A DNA stretch of 64,000 nucleotides from Capillidium heterosporum (GCA_016630905.1 WBMQ01000011.1:1240001-1304000), one strand, 5' to 3'; shown: positions 12,051 through 24,190, numbered from the stretch's first letter. A program made the numbers and translations. The notes: generated by a model from the sequence alone, not told the origin.

Positions 12051-13348
12051 TTTTGTGACGTCTCAATCATCTGTTCACTAATGCAAATGAAAGTTTCGGA
12101 GCTAAAGTTTGTCCCTTCAGCTTCATACCAATTTTTAGTTTGATAGTTGACTCAAGGTATGAATTAGTAATTGTAAGTGGTGTCAAAGGCCCTGCTTTGA
12201 ACTTTATATCCACATTTACTGCCTTTGTTTGGCTACCTTTAGTTGGATCGATATGTATGTCAAATTATTAATGTAGAGTTAAGATTTTATAACTTTAAAG
12301 TTGGATGTACCTTTTGGTTGAAGTTCCATCTATATCGTTTAATATAGGGTTGGCCATAGATATGAAGACATATTTTATAGTTGCTGGAATTTTCAAAGTG
12401 CAAAGAAAATGTCGATGTTGGCTAAGAATAGCTGGTTTTAATTCATGAATATGTATGAATATTTAGGATGAAAGGTTACGGCTCTCAATATTAGTATTAT
12501 GAAATAAATGGTAAGTCCCATTAAGTTTGAGCTATTATCATGTATTTAATCTATCGATTACTACTTCTTACTATAGTATGCATATGTCCAATATCCTTTA
12601 AAAGAGCTGAATGCTGCGGACCTCAAATTGCAATTAAAATGACTTTACATACACCCATCAGATTGGCATATGTACAGATACTGTTATTTAACCTAACTTT
12701 AAGAAGTTTTTCATCTCTAATATGCTACAGTCCATAGCATATAGTATTTTCCCAAAATATGAACGGACCTCATTTCAAATAGATAGCTCACTAACTTGGC
12801 TATAGATTCTAATTAATAAATTCTTGTATAAAACAACCACGTATGAAAATCTAAACTTACGAAAATTTACTATGGAGTTGTATATCATTGGGTAAAGTAC
12901 ACTTCAAAGTACAAAACGGAACCCACAACTGATCAGTCCAACCAAATCCAAGAATAAAGTAGATTCTGTCTACATTCTAGGATTTCAAGCATGTCAAATT
13001 CCCTATAGTTTTGCCTGTAAACCGTAGGAGCCAAATTGCTTGATACTAACTCCTAGGGGTGGATTTTCGGTCCCTCCTCTTACTTGTAAGAGTTGAGGTT
13101 GATAGATAGTCACCCCAAGTCGATATTTGCTTGGATGTATACTTTTAAGTAGGGTGGATCTGCAAAGCTAAAGACTGTAAATTAGCAACCATATATATAA
13201 ATAAACATCCATAAATAAAATTTGATAACCTTTAGTTATATTTTAAAAATGAATAAATGTATTTATATTTACTAAAAAGTACATTTATTTTTATATCTAA
13301 ATATGGCTAGGTGATTCATTAAATTGAAGTAGTCTTACCGAAATGCAT
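12051..13348. other. Intergenic region upstream of GST-E
   Basis: No supported gene. On the minus strand around 12,090-12,230 one frame stays open for about 50 codons (KGSQTKAVNVDIKFKAG at its start), without a credible start or splice pattern; it could be a chance opening or a relic. The rest is AT-rich. Confidence 0.4.
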
Positions 13349-13942
13349 TTAAGCACCTTTTAAGTTATATTTAAGGGAATTCAAATGAGCCAAGTTAGCA
13401 TGTGTATCATTGATAGTATCTACTAAGTATTTTATGGCGACAACCTGAAGGATAGGTACACTTGATAGAGTTAAATCCAACCAGTCGTTCTTAAAGTTAA
13501 TGAAAGAAAGCAAAGATGTTGGAATTGCTAAAATTAAGAAGATTGTAGCTGGGAAAGGCTGCCCGAATTTGAAACTCGGACTTGCTTTAACTTGTTGAGG
13601 GTCCAAAGGCTGGGTAAGAAGTTGATAATCGACTATAGAGGTTGCAACTAGATAGTACAAAAGCTTTAACCCTATGCCAAAGTGAAGGTAGTATCTAAAC
13701 TTTATAAGTTTTAGGTAGAGGTAGAGTAGACTTACATATAACTTAAGAGTACAAAACATAAGGTAACGATCACCTAAATTTAGAGGTCAGTTTGAGATTG
13801 ACATAAAACAAACCTTGAAGTAAAAGTTCAAACTTTTATCTTGATTGTTGAAGTTGTTGATAATCCTCTCTTGCATCTCATCATCGATAAACTCTTCATC
13901 TATATCTTCTGAATCGAACTTGTAGGTGGAACGTTCACGCAT
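13349..13942 (-). CDS. Small multi-pass membrane protein of unknown function
   Basis: Three exons on the minus strand (13942-13814, 13773-13736, 13694-13349) join in frame to 170 residues. The N-terminus is acidic and polar (MRERSTYKFDSEDIDEEFIDDEMQ at its start), so it is probably cytosolic. Four hydrophobic segments follow: VIVTLCFVLLSYI at about 44-56, a segment around GIGLKLLYYLVATSIV, ATIFLILAIPTSLLSF, and SSVPILQVVAIKYLV. The tail is short and hydrophilic. The ATG at 13942 is the first in this frame. A good acceptor (CTTCCCTCAG) just before TTTAGAAAATTG, with open frame between, allows an extra upstream exon. The layout recalls conserved fungal endomembrane proteins with a DEEE-type N-terminus, but I cannot name a family. 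Introns are 40-41 nt, which supports a real gene. Confidence 0.65.
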
Positions 13943-14757
13943 CTCTTTCAATTTTCTAAACTGAGGGAAGGGCAAATATAGTCTATGTTGATCTTATACA
14001 AAAAGCCAAGGAATCCCAACTAGCTTAGATTTATACCAAATCAAAACCTGGTAAAAAATGAACACGTAGTATAAAATGGTTTGCAAAATTGGAGTACACA
14101 TGTATTAAATTCTCAGTATGCAAGGGGGAATTGTAGCGCACGAGGTTTTTGGAAGCCTTGAAGCATGTTGTACACGGCTTATCTAGGCGTCTTTGTAAGG
14201 CTTGAGTTCTCTAGTTCTGCTTATGTATAAATCTTATAACTTGGAAGCACTTTAAAACTACACATATTCAGGCTCTTAAATACACAGAAAGGATATTCGT
14301 TAGCTTATAGACAGGCTTGACTAAATGTAAAGAACCTGGTAAATCGTAATTAAGCCACATTATTCTAAGTATAAGAAGCAGAATACTATAATAAATACAA
14401 TACCTTTAGAATATCTGCAAGTTGTGCACTAAAACTGAAAATACTAAACTATTCAATATCTTTAATATGTTATCTTGGAATAGATAATAAACCGCCAATG
14501 AAGCAAATAGAATCTCAAACAAAATGAAGCAATCGAGATATAGCGAAAAATAACAAAGTTTGGATTAAAACACTATACATGCATTAAATTGTACTTTGAA
14601 ATTAAACTAATAAGCTCAAAATGAACAAAAAGATAAAATTGAGATAGCTTACTTTAATGTTGTGAGAAATAGATAACGAGCATCTGCAACTCATTTGCTG
14701 CAAATGTATAGTTTGTTGTGTTCTTTTATTTTACTGGTTTTCTTCCCAAGTAATAAC
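13943..14757. other. Intergenic spacer
   Basis: AT-rich DNA between the membrane protein gene and the 3' end of the eS27 gene. I see nothing coding beyond a possible 5' exon of the membrane protein near 14,040. Confidence 0.5.
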
Positions 14758-15212
14758 TTAGTTAGTCTTCTTACGAACAGCACAACCTAGTAAATAAAAA
14801 TTAGCAAATTTTAAGCAAAACCCAATATACCTTCGGTCAATCTGGCGAGACCACCGGTAGGGGTGCACAGAACGGTCGAGCATGAACCACATACAACAAC
14901 GGTCTGAGCGTGGGAGAAGACAGTTGTGATGGAGTAACATCCTTAAAAATACATGATTAAAATAAAATTTACAAAACAAAAATTTACCAGCACATTTGAT
15001 GTCCATGAAGAACGAGTTGGGGGAAGCGACTAGACGCTTCAATTTGTGGGTACGCTTCTCATGTTCAATCGAAGGGTTAAGTAGATCGATAGCGAGCTTT
15101 ATATAGAAATGTAAGTTAGAGACAAATTATACATCCATCGAAAAAATAAGCATAAATTTGGTGGACATGTTTTTAATGGAATATAGTGGGATAAAAGAAC
15201 ACTTACCACCAT
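14758..15212 (-). CDS. RPS27: 40S ribosomal protein S27 (eS27)
   Basis: Four exons on the minus strand (15212-15207, 15096-14988, 14941-14831, 14786-14758) give 84 residues, the normal length for eukaryotic eS27. The first coding exon is only six bases (ATG GTG), so most gene finders would miss the start. The protein begins [11 protein letters not shown] and includes [14 protein letters not shown]. The zinc site is C37-x2-C40 ... C56-x2-C59. It continues [19 protein letters not shown] to the C-terminus. It is a component of the small ribosomal subunit head/platform and takes part in pre-rRNA processing. All family landmarks are present. A TTATTTATATGG element lies about 85 nt upstream of the ATG. 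Confidence 0.97.
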
Positions 15213-16764
15213 TTTAGCTTACAAAAGTCTTGGGTGGTGAAGAGAAAGAGTTAATTGTAGAGCAGAGAATTAACTTTGTCTGGCTACCATCCATATAAAT
15301 AATTTTTGAAATTTGAATGCAACTGCGGGCTACGCTACTTTTTGTTGATTAAAATTTGCAGTTACATTTTCGACTTTTGATTTGTGATTGTGCCGTTTTT
15401 TGGGTTTTTGAAGACAGCTTAGTTAGATTTGCCTGCAAAGTTACTTGGCTTTGTAGAACTTTGGAACTATGTAAAGCCTATAGGATTAACCAAGTTTACT
15501 GTATAGTGTCTATATCGATAACATAATGAAAAGTATGTAAGCTTGTTGCATATCCCCAAACTTAAAAATATAGGTACTGTTTGAATAGATTTCTTTCAAG
15601 TAGTTATATAGTACAAATTCTATAAAAGTAAGCCTATTGATTAACTATTTACTATAAAGTGCAACTGTGCTATACTACGCATCTTTATCAATTAAAAGAC
15701 TGTTCAAGATACTTAAGAAATATACAAATCGTAGTATACATATATCCACATTGAATTAGGAAAAAGCACAGCTATTAAAGGTAGCCTATCTAAATTCATA
15801 TACGATATATCTTTAGCTTGCTTCGTGTAAGAATGATTATAATTAATATATTTAAGGAGAAAGATCGTGATCTTAGCCCTAAGCCTAAGCTAAGGACATC
15901 TCAAACAACAGAATATGATAGGTAAGAGTAGGTACATAAAACTATATTATATAGAATACAAATACATACAACAGGCATCTCATTAAAGCACAATAAGTTG
16001 GTTAATTTCATCAGAGTATAAACCAAGCCATCGATATGTGCAAAGAGATTAAAGCTAACTTTAACTAGATAGATTTATTCGACAGTAGCGCTGAAAATGT
16101 CAGAGTATTTCCAATATACTTTGTGTCGTATTGTCTTGCTCTCAACAATTTCAACAATCTACATATTACTAGTATCTCAATATTTTAAAGCTAGATACTC
16201 TGTCACCTCAAGTAAAAAATATGCGTTGTATCATTGGAAATACTATCATAGATTCCCAAAGCTTACATTTAATGAAAGCACTTTTATATCGAGTGTAAAG
16301 CACCTAAAGGTATTACCATAGCTTAACATATATCCGAATAATATCCTCCTTAACCTATCTATTGTTTATTCCAAGCTTAATATAAAAGTGATGAAAGTAA
16401 ATTTGATTGTATAACCTATTTTTAGAGAAAGGTTGAGACAAATTGAAATACTTATAGCTGTAGTTATCTTTCTGATAGCTAGCCTAAATATTTGATACTA
16501 ATAGCCTTTTAATACATCTACAGCTGTTATATTTGTTCAGCTAGCTTATCAAACAAACAAACATAAAATCTTATCGTGTTTTCAAAACCAAAAACAACTA
16601 TAAACTAGGCATTAAAAGGAAGGTAGCTATGGTATACTTAAGCCTGATTAATTAGAAAATAAATGTAAAAGGGTTGCTTGCAAGATATCAAAAGTCTTTA
16701 TAAAAGCTATTTAAATCAACTTACCACGTACATTTACTGAATTTGGTGAATACGAGCCCCAGTA
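15213..16764. other. Intergenic region, one weak ORF
   Basis: An ATG-initiated 74-codon frame at 16097-16321 (MSEYFQYTLCRIVLL at its start) contains a hydrophobic stretch but has no homologue I recognise and no clear promoter. I do not call it a gene. The rest is AT-rich and featureless. Confidence 0.45.
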
Positions 16765-17175
16765 TCAGTTCGAAGTTTTAAGTTGTAACCCATGCATATT
16801 TTTGATATCCTCCTTCAAAACTTCGTTGACCAATCTATGTTGCTGAACCATGCCTTTGCCTTTGAACTTTTCACTCTTCAGTTCAATACTGAACATGGAG
16901 CCACAGCCACCTGCATACACAAACTTACATAAATAAAAGATAGTAAAAATATAATAGAATTACCTGAGACGTCGGTGACTTTTATGTGGTGAGGTTGGAA
17001 AGCTTCCTGCAACTTGTTGAATATTATAGTTTCCCCCTTCTGTCATCTCATTTGGAGTTGAATTGGAGTTGTAGAGGTGGACAGAGCTGGTAAAGCCTTT
17101 AGTTTGTAATTGTAGTGGGGTTTGGATTGCTACCCTAATGTTGTTGAACCTTGAATTTTTCACTAATCGAAACAT
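16765..17175 (-). CDS. BOL3: Mitochondrial BolA-like protein (BolA3 type), apparent +1 frameshift
   Basis: Two exons on the minus strand, 17175-16964 and 16910-16765. Exon 1 starts MFRLVKNSRFNN, basic and lacking acids, with a later GFTSS, as expected of a mitochondrial presequence. The BolA domain then shows MTEGE, KLQEAFQPHHIKVTDVSG, GGCGSMFSIELKSEKF, and QHRLVNEVLKEDIKNMHGL. BolA3 proteins work with the mitochondrial monothiol glutaredoxin and NFU proteins in delivering 4Fe-4S clusters, for example to lipoate synthase. The invariant Cys in GGCGS and the C-terminal His of MHGL are present. The frame of MTEGE and the frame of KLQEAF differ by one base: a run of five Gs (plus-strand CCCCC at 17033-17037) would have to be four. 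Either the base is an assembly error or the gene is broken. Divergent promoter with the HADH gene, 270 nt between ATGs. Confidence 0.85.
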
Positions 17176-17445
17176 CTTGTACTTTTAAAGTGGATGGGCT
17201 TGAGTTTGGTAACTTTAAAACTTTTCTAAAGATCTTTGAAAAATAGAACAAATCATAATTGGTAGAATTATGCAGATTCTGCAAGAGTATTAAGTAGGTG
17301 GTAAACTTATCCAGAAATTTCATGTCAATTAGGTGCGCGTCATCATAACTAAAGCCTATAGCATTGAAGATTAGAGCTGTCAAATGGTATATAATCGCTA
17401 GGAGCTAAAAAGTCTTTCCTTTTCTTTAGGAAAATACAACAGAAG

Positions 17446-18444
17446 ATGCTACGTTTACAACCTTTATTGAGCAAGAGAGCTTTATTACGTACCTACAGTA
17501 CCAACCGCGACTTCAATCGAGTTTTAGTCATCGGAGCCGGACTGATGGGTAGTGGAATTACCCAAGTCATAGCTGCTGGCAATCTCTCGGTAACCATGGT
17601 TGATCAATCGGCTTCCCAACTGGAGCGTGGCCAAGGTATTATTCGCGGCTCATTAGCACGTATTGCCAAAAAGAAGTTCCCCGAAGAGACCGACGCCCAA
17701 ACCAACTTCGTAACTCAGATCTTTTCCAAGGTAACCGTTGAAGACAACTTGTCCAAAGCTTTGCAAGGTAACTTCGACTTAGTTATCGAGGCGGTATCGG
17801 AAAATTTGGAATTGAAGCAGCGAATCTTTGAACAGCTGGACAAGAGTTTAGTTCCAACTACCATTTTGTGTACCAACACCTCCAGCTTACCAGTTGAACA
17901 GATTGCTTCCAACGTTGTCAACAAGAATAGAGTTGCTGGCCTTCACTTCTTCAATCCAGTACCGCAGATGAAGTTAGTAGAGGTCGTCAAGGCTAAGTTC
18001 ACCGACGATCAAGTGCACGGCAGCTTGTTGGAGTTGTTCAAGAAGCTGGGTAAGGTACCTATTACCTGTAACGATACCCCTGGGTAAAATTTATTCTACA
18101 ATTCACAAATACTTATTTTAAACTTTGATAGATTTATTGTCAACAGACTGTTGGTACCCTACATGTTGGAAGCAGTACGACTTTATGAGAGGGGGGATGC
18201 CACCATCGAAGATATCGATTTGGGTATGAAGTTAGGTGCCGGATATCCTATGGGTCCCTTCCAACTTATGGACTTTGTTGGCTTGGATACCATGCAGGCC
18301 ATCACCCAACAGTGGTACGAATCTAACCCCATTCTTAAGGGAGAGTCTTTAGTTGCCCCCAGTAAGACCATTCAGAAGTTGGTAAGTGAAGGCAAGTTGG
18401 GCAACAAGTCAGGTGAAGGTTTCTACAAGTACGACAAGAAATAA
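17446..18444 (+). CDS. Mitochondrial L-3-hydroxyacyl-CoA dehydrogenase
   Basis: Two exons, 17446-18083 and 18132-18444, joined across a 48-nt GT/AG intron give 316 residues, the normal length of the short-chain enzyme. An Arg-rich N-terminus ([18 protein letters not shown]) looks like a mitochondrial presequence. The Rossmann nucleotide site is GAGLMGSG at 30-37. The catalytic His-Glu pair is H167 in AGLHFFNP and E179 in MKLVEVV, 12 residues apart as in the family. Exon 2 begins within [17 protein letters not shown] and supplies the helical dimerisation domain with [13 protein letters not shown]. It oxidises L-3-hydroxyacyl-CoA to 3-ketoacyl-CoA with NAD in beta-oxidation. A bacterial-style 3-hydroxybutyryl-CoA dehydrogenase role is the alternative; the presequence favours mitochondria. 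TATATAA lies about 55 nt before the ATG. Confidence 0.95.
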
Positions 18445-21400
18445 TTCGGTCCGAACTTTAAAATAGTAAATTGATATATTCAATATTTTTTAGTTTTGGA
18501 TATATGATATTGTAGTTCTACTTTTAATATGCTGTTAGTTAATATTTTGATGCTATGCTAACTATTATTGAAATTACTCTATAAAGCTCTAAACAATTGT
18601 ATTTTTAAATGAAATAGATATAACATTTAAGATACATATGCAGTATATCTTTTAATGGTATAGAAGCTTCAAATTTCAGATCTTAACTCAAAAGACAGTA
18701 TTTTCCTTTAACCGATATGAACAATAGTGTAGATATACTCTCATAAGCTAACTACTAAAATCAAAAATCAAAATCATCGCAAAAGAAGAGCATTATAAAT
18801 ATAAATATTGTTAGTTTAAAATACAGTTTATAGAAATGGTTTAGATGATACAAAAACCAAATGAAAGTAGATGGTTTGGATAAGGATGTGAAGCTTGATA
18901 TAGTAGTAACTAGTAGCTACCTAACAACCAATCTATGAAAATTGGTTTTTTGTAGTTGGTGTTGGTATATGCTGTTAGGAATTCGTTGTATACATATATG
19001 TTGGCTGATTGACCTTGCCAAGTGCTTGGCCACTGGCTTGGACTTCAAATCAAGTGAGTTCAGCAGAACTTGGTGAGTCTTTCGGCAGGAGATGTAACAT
19101 ACTTAACATGCTTGGGCTGGCTAATATATACACGATGGTTCCTTTTACAGCCAATAAAAATACTCAAAGTTCTTAGTTCCTGCAAAAGCTATAAGTTAGG
19201 AATCTCAAACTAAAATTTATATCCCAAAACAATCTAAAAAGAACTTCAAAACCAATGAAAACCAAACCAACACATCAAATAGACCACCTCTCTTCTTGGG
19301 GCAAGAGTTTTGATATATATATTGTAGCTGTGAAGAAAATCATAACTTGACGATATGTAAGTGAATTCCTTTCTAACGAAAAGGTAGGCCACGTGTCCTA
19401 ATTGTAGTAATCTACTATCAAAGTTAGTTCCAACTAATCTGTAAGGTGGTAATTGGAGGATCCGAAATCCAAGGTGAACGAAGACTATATCCATAACGGG
19501 AAATCGATCCCAGGTAAATTTAAGTGAACTAGCTGCAATTTAAAGTAATGGGAACTGAATGGATAAGTGAAGAATAAAATACGTAAGTCGAAGCACATTG
19601 TCGGGAAGTAGCACAGATGTAGCCTACCTAAAAATAAAAATAGCCTGATGTTCAATATATGACTTGGTTGAAAAGCCAAGTCGAAATATATACGAAATAT
19701 TTGAAATTATAATAATTTGCTGGCATTAGAGTGGTAAGAAATCTAAAACTAAGAGGCCCATGCTACACTAGTACTGATAAGAACGATGGTGTCCGAATAT
19801 TTCATGAAAGGTACTCTATATTATAGTATATTATTTATTTATGTTGGAAAACACCTTCGTATTCAGACCTTTGTACTAGTAAGCTAGCCAACAATCACAA
19901 GAAAAAAGCCGGGTAAACCAAAACAGAAGCAAAATAGAGTATATTAGTGTGGAAACGGATTCTACGATATATATACTAAAGCTTGTAAAATTTATAATAG
20001 TATAAACCTCATCAAAAGACTTGCTTTCACTTATACTAGTAGTGTGTTTTTTGGCATAGAAAATATAGAATCTTGGCATTCAAGTAGATTAGGTCTAAAC
20101 TTGATTAAGCTTATTATTCAAGGTATTCACCTCTTTCAAATAGGCATTATATAGTATGATTGGGATATGCTAGCTAGGAAAATGAACTAAAGACCACCAA
20201 GTTGGATAAAAATAGGTAATTCCTATCAACTTTAGTGAACATATACAACAAAAGTTCGGATGGTACCATTTCGTCACCATCTGTGGTGATAATAAAACTT
20301 CCTTTACATAGTTGGAAATACGTGAAACCTAGGGTCTACTATTAAACGTCGGTTTTTTCCACAGGCTGTATTTGAAAGTATAGGCCCCTTGATATGTAGC
20401 CTAACGCATACGTGAAATTTTTCTAGATATAAGTTGGTATACAGCCCAAGTTTCAACTTCACCTAATTTTTAACAGCTTTTTGCTAAAATAGGTACTTGT
20501 AGCGCCAAAAGGTTACCATCCCTAAATACAACTTAAAATGTTCGTAGCTAGGCGGAGATATTCGGTTTATATTAGCCAAATTACTGTAAGACCGTATATA
20601 CAATACATGTGTAAGGATCACTTGGCTCTCTTTATACAACCTTATTTTAAAATAGCCTCCTTTACATTGCTCCTTTCTGCACATTATACTTTTAGGTTTC
20701 AAAGTTGGTGGGTTTTCGGTGTTTGCGCCAGCAATTTCTAGACTCTTGACTTGCTATACTAATGGTGTATCTCATGTGATTTACCACCTTAAATTGTATG
20801 ACAACTTCCCTAAGATCATGTATTTGCATTTGGATATAGAAGTAGATGGCTCGACTTCTCAGTAAAGTTTATTTGTAAGGTTTAAAGGGAATATACTGGT
20901 AGCCCTCGGATTTCAAAACTTACCACAATTGTAAGTACTTTCAGTCATAATTACTGGGGTATAAAGGTAAGTTCCCGTATAGAATAGATTATAAGTGGGT
21001 TGAGGATAGGTTGTCGGATCTGCAATTCTAAACGCCACGAAATGAAAAATGGAGTGGGTGACGCCAGTAAACAAGGGTTACCACCACTCACAAGATTCCT
21101 CTACCTTTTCGCATACATTTATTATTGGACGATGAATAACCATAGAGGTTACTTTGATCGACACTGAGCTGTACTTTCATAAAAAGGCGGCGTACGGGAA
21201 TTAGATACAGCAATCAGGAAAGCGGTGAAACTTTGCCACCTACAGGGTTAGAAGCTGAATCTAGTTCGTAAGCTACAACCGTATTTTGAGCCTTGATGTA
21301 GAGGTGATCAGATTTGAATAGGGTTTATTACAAAGATCGACTCCTTTATTCAGCCTCTACATTGTGCAGTGCGAAGTTGTGGCTGTAAAGCTAAAAGGCT

Positions 21401-21910
21401 GATATCAATCGAGTAGTTTGTCTGATGCTAGATTTGAAAATTGAAATTAAAGTCACATCTTATTCAATATTTATGGATGTACGGACCCTTTCGTTTTTTT
21501 GATTCGGCATTGCCAATAGCAGCTGCCAAACCTCTGGGTTGAGGGTTCCTTCCCCTTAATTCTTCTCTAATTGTTATCCACCATAATAACATATGCCATC
21601 CTACAATAAAATCGGCAATGGCTTGCATTTAGTATAGTGGCAATTTGATTCGAGCTTGCTATTGGTGGACGGCTCCTTATTACATTTGTTATTGGGCAGG
21701 GAACACCTCCAAGCTAGTGTAGCCATCGGTTCGGGGTGGGTAGTGAAGGGGTATAGAGCGGAAAACACCGAGTTATATGCCGACAGGTATGTACTTTTAA
21801 CCTACATTTGCGTTCCTAATTAATATCCACATAGTATATCACCATATGCTGTAAATAAGCCTATTTTAGGCAACTCAATTAATTATTTGCGTCACATTTG
21901 TTGCAAATGA
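18445..21910. other. Gene-poor AT-rich region
   Basis: About 3.5 kb without a supportable gene. Several 60-80-codon frames exist on both strands but lack starts, introns or motifs. The 21.0-21.8 kb part is less AT-rich and has short bursts that read like eroded coding DNA, broken every 20-40 codons. Confidence 0.45.
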
Positions 21911-21913
21911 ATC

Positions 21914-22102
21914 CTTTTGCAGCGGTACCTCAAAGCAGAAAAAAACAGCCAACCAAAAGACTTAATCGGGCTATACCCCTCCAAATATTGGCCGAAAGTT
22001 CGGAATCAATTGGCCATAAGCTTTGGTATTCCGTTTTACCTTCCTGCCATCTTTTGCTATTTACCATCCCTAATGTTTCAGTTATGCTGCACCAGAAATT
22101 AA
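21914..22102 (+). pseudogene. Coding-like fragment, unknown
   Basis: A frame of about 60 codons with balanced codon choice reads QRYLKAEKNSQPKDLIGLYP, then a Tyr/Trp-rich patch and a hydrophobic segment GIPFYLPAIFCYLPSLMF that could be a membrane helix. There is no ATG, no upstream exon that joins it, and the frame ends at TAA. I do not recognise a family. It may be the last exon of a lost membrane protein gene or a chance opening. Confidence 0.25.
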
Positions 22103-22429
22103 ATGACCAACCTAAAAGACGCTGTATAAATATGCTCTCAAAGAACTGGATGGCTATCCTATTCTTCTTTAACCCATTTTAATCCGACTGTAGCGACAAC
22201 TTTACTTTGGCAGGTTCAAGTCAACAAATCCAACTCTGTACTATAGCTTTTGCTATTACTCAACTCAACACCTCCCTAAACCCTTCCATCACAATATTAT
22301 ATAATAGGCTCCTGAAATAGTTTGGGCTGTTAAAAGTGGTAGAGCCAATATTCCTTTATATATTTTTAAAGTTTACACTGCACTGTACATACGTTAGTTC
22401 CAACCAATATAAATACCAACTAATACATC

Positions 22430-23539
22430 ATGTCCTGCGCCATAAAGACCTACTCCCAGCACCAAGGTTCCGAGCACAGCTTCAACCAAAACGCCGAAGA
22501 GATCTACAACTATAGTGAACACATACTGACCAACAAGTCCTACACCAGCTTCAACACCAACGCCCACGCTCACGCTGAGACGCTACGATTTAGGCGGACC
22601 ACCCGCATGGTCTCGATAACCGAGTACGTTACCCAAACTTGGCCGCCCAAGTATCCGCACCCCGACCCAGTTACCATGATGAAGTCGTCGGGCTACTTGA
22701 AGGATACCTACGAGCTCGTCAGTACGACGCTAGGTTCAGGGGCTGGCGGCTTAGTTCAATTGGTAAACTGCCGAGCCAACAACAAGGAGTACGCCTTGAA
22801 GGCGTTTCGGTACCGTAAGCAGCACAACCTGATGCTCGAGGTTGCGCAGCGCCGTGCCATACTCAGTGAGCTACAGATTCTAGCTCAGCTCAAACACCCT
22901 CACGTAATCGGGTACGTGGAGTCAGTTATCGAGGACGAGCGGCCTTATTTGGTCATGGAGTACTGCCCCCAGGATTTCTTCGAGTGGCTGCAAGTGGAGC
23001 TGCGGCCGTTACCCCAACTCAACGTCTACTTCGCGCAGCTTTTGAGCGGGGTCACCTACTTGCACTCGTTGGGTATAGCCCACCGCGACTTGAAGATCGA
23101 CAACTTGTGTTTAAGCAGTGATATGAGCCTCAAGATCATTGACTTTGGCTTTGCTACCTACTTCCGCAATCAAGATGGTACCGAAAGACTTAGTACCGGT
23201 ATATGTGGGTCTAACCCGTACGTCGCTCCTGAAGTTCTGTTAGATAGCCACTACGATCCATCTCGAGCTGACGTCTGGTCCTTAGGAATTATCTACATCT
23301 GTATGGTATCGAGATCCTTCCCTTGGGAGATCGCCGATGATAGTAACGCCAATTACCAAGCCTACCTCCACAACCCAACTTTGCTCTCCAATTTTTTACC
23401 GTCGGCGGCGGCGGCCGATATCATTATCTCCATACTGAATCCAACTGCATCGTTCCGCCCAAGCGTCAAACAGGTTTCGGATGCACCTTGGTGTGGTGGC
23501 AATCATATTCCCAATTGGGTGGTGCGTTATTTCAACTGA
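22430..23539 (+). CDS. Ser/Thr protein kinase, HAL4/5 (SAT4)-like
   Basis: An intronless 369-residue frame; the ATG at 22430 precedes the whole kinase fold. A polar, His/Asn-rich N-terminus of about 90 residues is followed by the catalytic domain at about 93-355. The glycine loop is LGSGAGGLV (101-109), the ATP lysine is K124 in YALKAF, the alpha-C glutamate is probably E147, the catalytic loop is HRDLKIDN (218-225), the metal site is DFG (238-240) and the activation segment ends in APE (266-268). GICGSNPYVAPEVL with YDPSRADVWSLGIIY is characteristic of the fungal HAL/NPR-type kinases that regulate potassium transport and permease stability. The sequence is much richer in G+C than its surroundings, as for the ABC transporter and aldolase. 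CCAATATAAATA lies just upstream of the ATG. Confidence 0.92.
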   Translation: MSCAIKTYSQHQGSEHSFNQNAEEIYNYSEHILTNKSYTSFNTNAHAHAETLRFRRTTRMVSITEYVTQTWPPKYPHPDPVTMMKSSGYLKDTYELVSTTLGSGAGGLVQLVNCRANNKEYALKAFRYRKQHNLMLEVAQRRAILSELQILAQLKHPHVIGYVESVIEDERPYLVMEYCPQDFFEWLQVELRPLPQLNVYFAQLLSGVTYLHSLGIAHRDLKIDNLCLSSDMSLKIIDFGFATYFRNQDGTERLSTGICGSNPYVAPEVLLDSHYDPSRADVWSLGIIYICMVSRSFPWEIADDSNANYQAYLHNPTLLSNFLPSAAAADIIISILNPTASFRPSVKQVSDAPWCGGNHIPNWVVRYFN

Positions 23540-24190
23540 CTTTAGCTTTCTATATGTCAATTCAGGCCTAGGATTCTGTACATTCTATATATAATTAATT
23601 TTTATGGCTACACATACTGTAGTTCATTATGTTCAATACGTTTTTAATAAAGCTCTGGTTCTTTAAATGTTTTTAGTTGTTTGTTGTACCTAGCATCCTT
23701 ATATGGTGGATTATTGAAGGAAGTGTTTAGAATTTACAACAGAATGCACTAAGGTACATATGAAGATTGCTATTGACTATATTCGTAGAATCTATGCTTC
23801 TATTTACAGTAAATCAAATGCTGTCAAGTTACTGGTATAGTGGTTTATTTTCTTTCAAAAGGATAGTTTACATTTCTACCAGTCAATCTTTTGAGTACAG
23901 TTTCAAAGTACACCATCACCATCACCATACCACCATAAAGCATATTAAATATTACTTAGTGGTAAATATTTTGTAGCCAGTAAAGAAAGTATAGTATTGC
24001 TTAGCTAGCATTACTATTGGATTAAAAATACCATTGATAAGCATATTCAGCGGATATTTTGCTTGTGGATAAGTTAATTGTTTGAACAAAACTATTGAAA
24101 TTGGCAAAACTTTCAATTGAATACCACAGCAATGGTCACATGATAGTATAGAAACCCAAGAGCCTAGATAGAAGGAAGCCTCAGTTTGAA
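23540..24190. other. Spacer with short CAC/CAT repeat
   Basis: AT-rich DNA between the kinase and the first factor-like paralogue. A degenerate CAC-CAT microsatellite lies at about 23910-23935. No gene is seen. Confidence 0.5.

Noticed and set aside
17135-17383. 82-codon minus-strand frame overlapping the start of the BolA3-like gene
   Set aside because: It begins at TTG, lies in the shared promoter and overlaps the BolA3 first exon in another frame.
23905-23940. Six-His stretch encoded at a short ORF end
   Set aside because: It comes from a CAC/CAT microsatellite in an ORF without other coding character.
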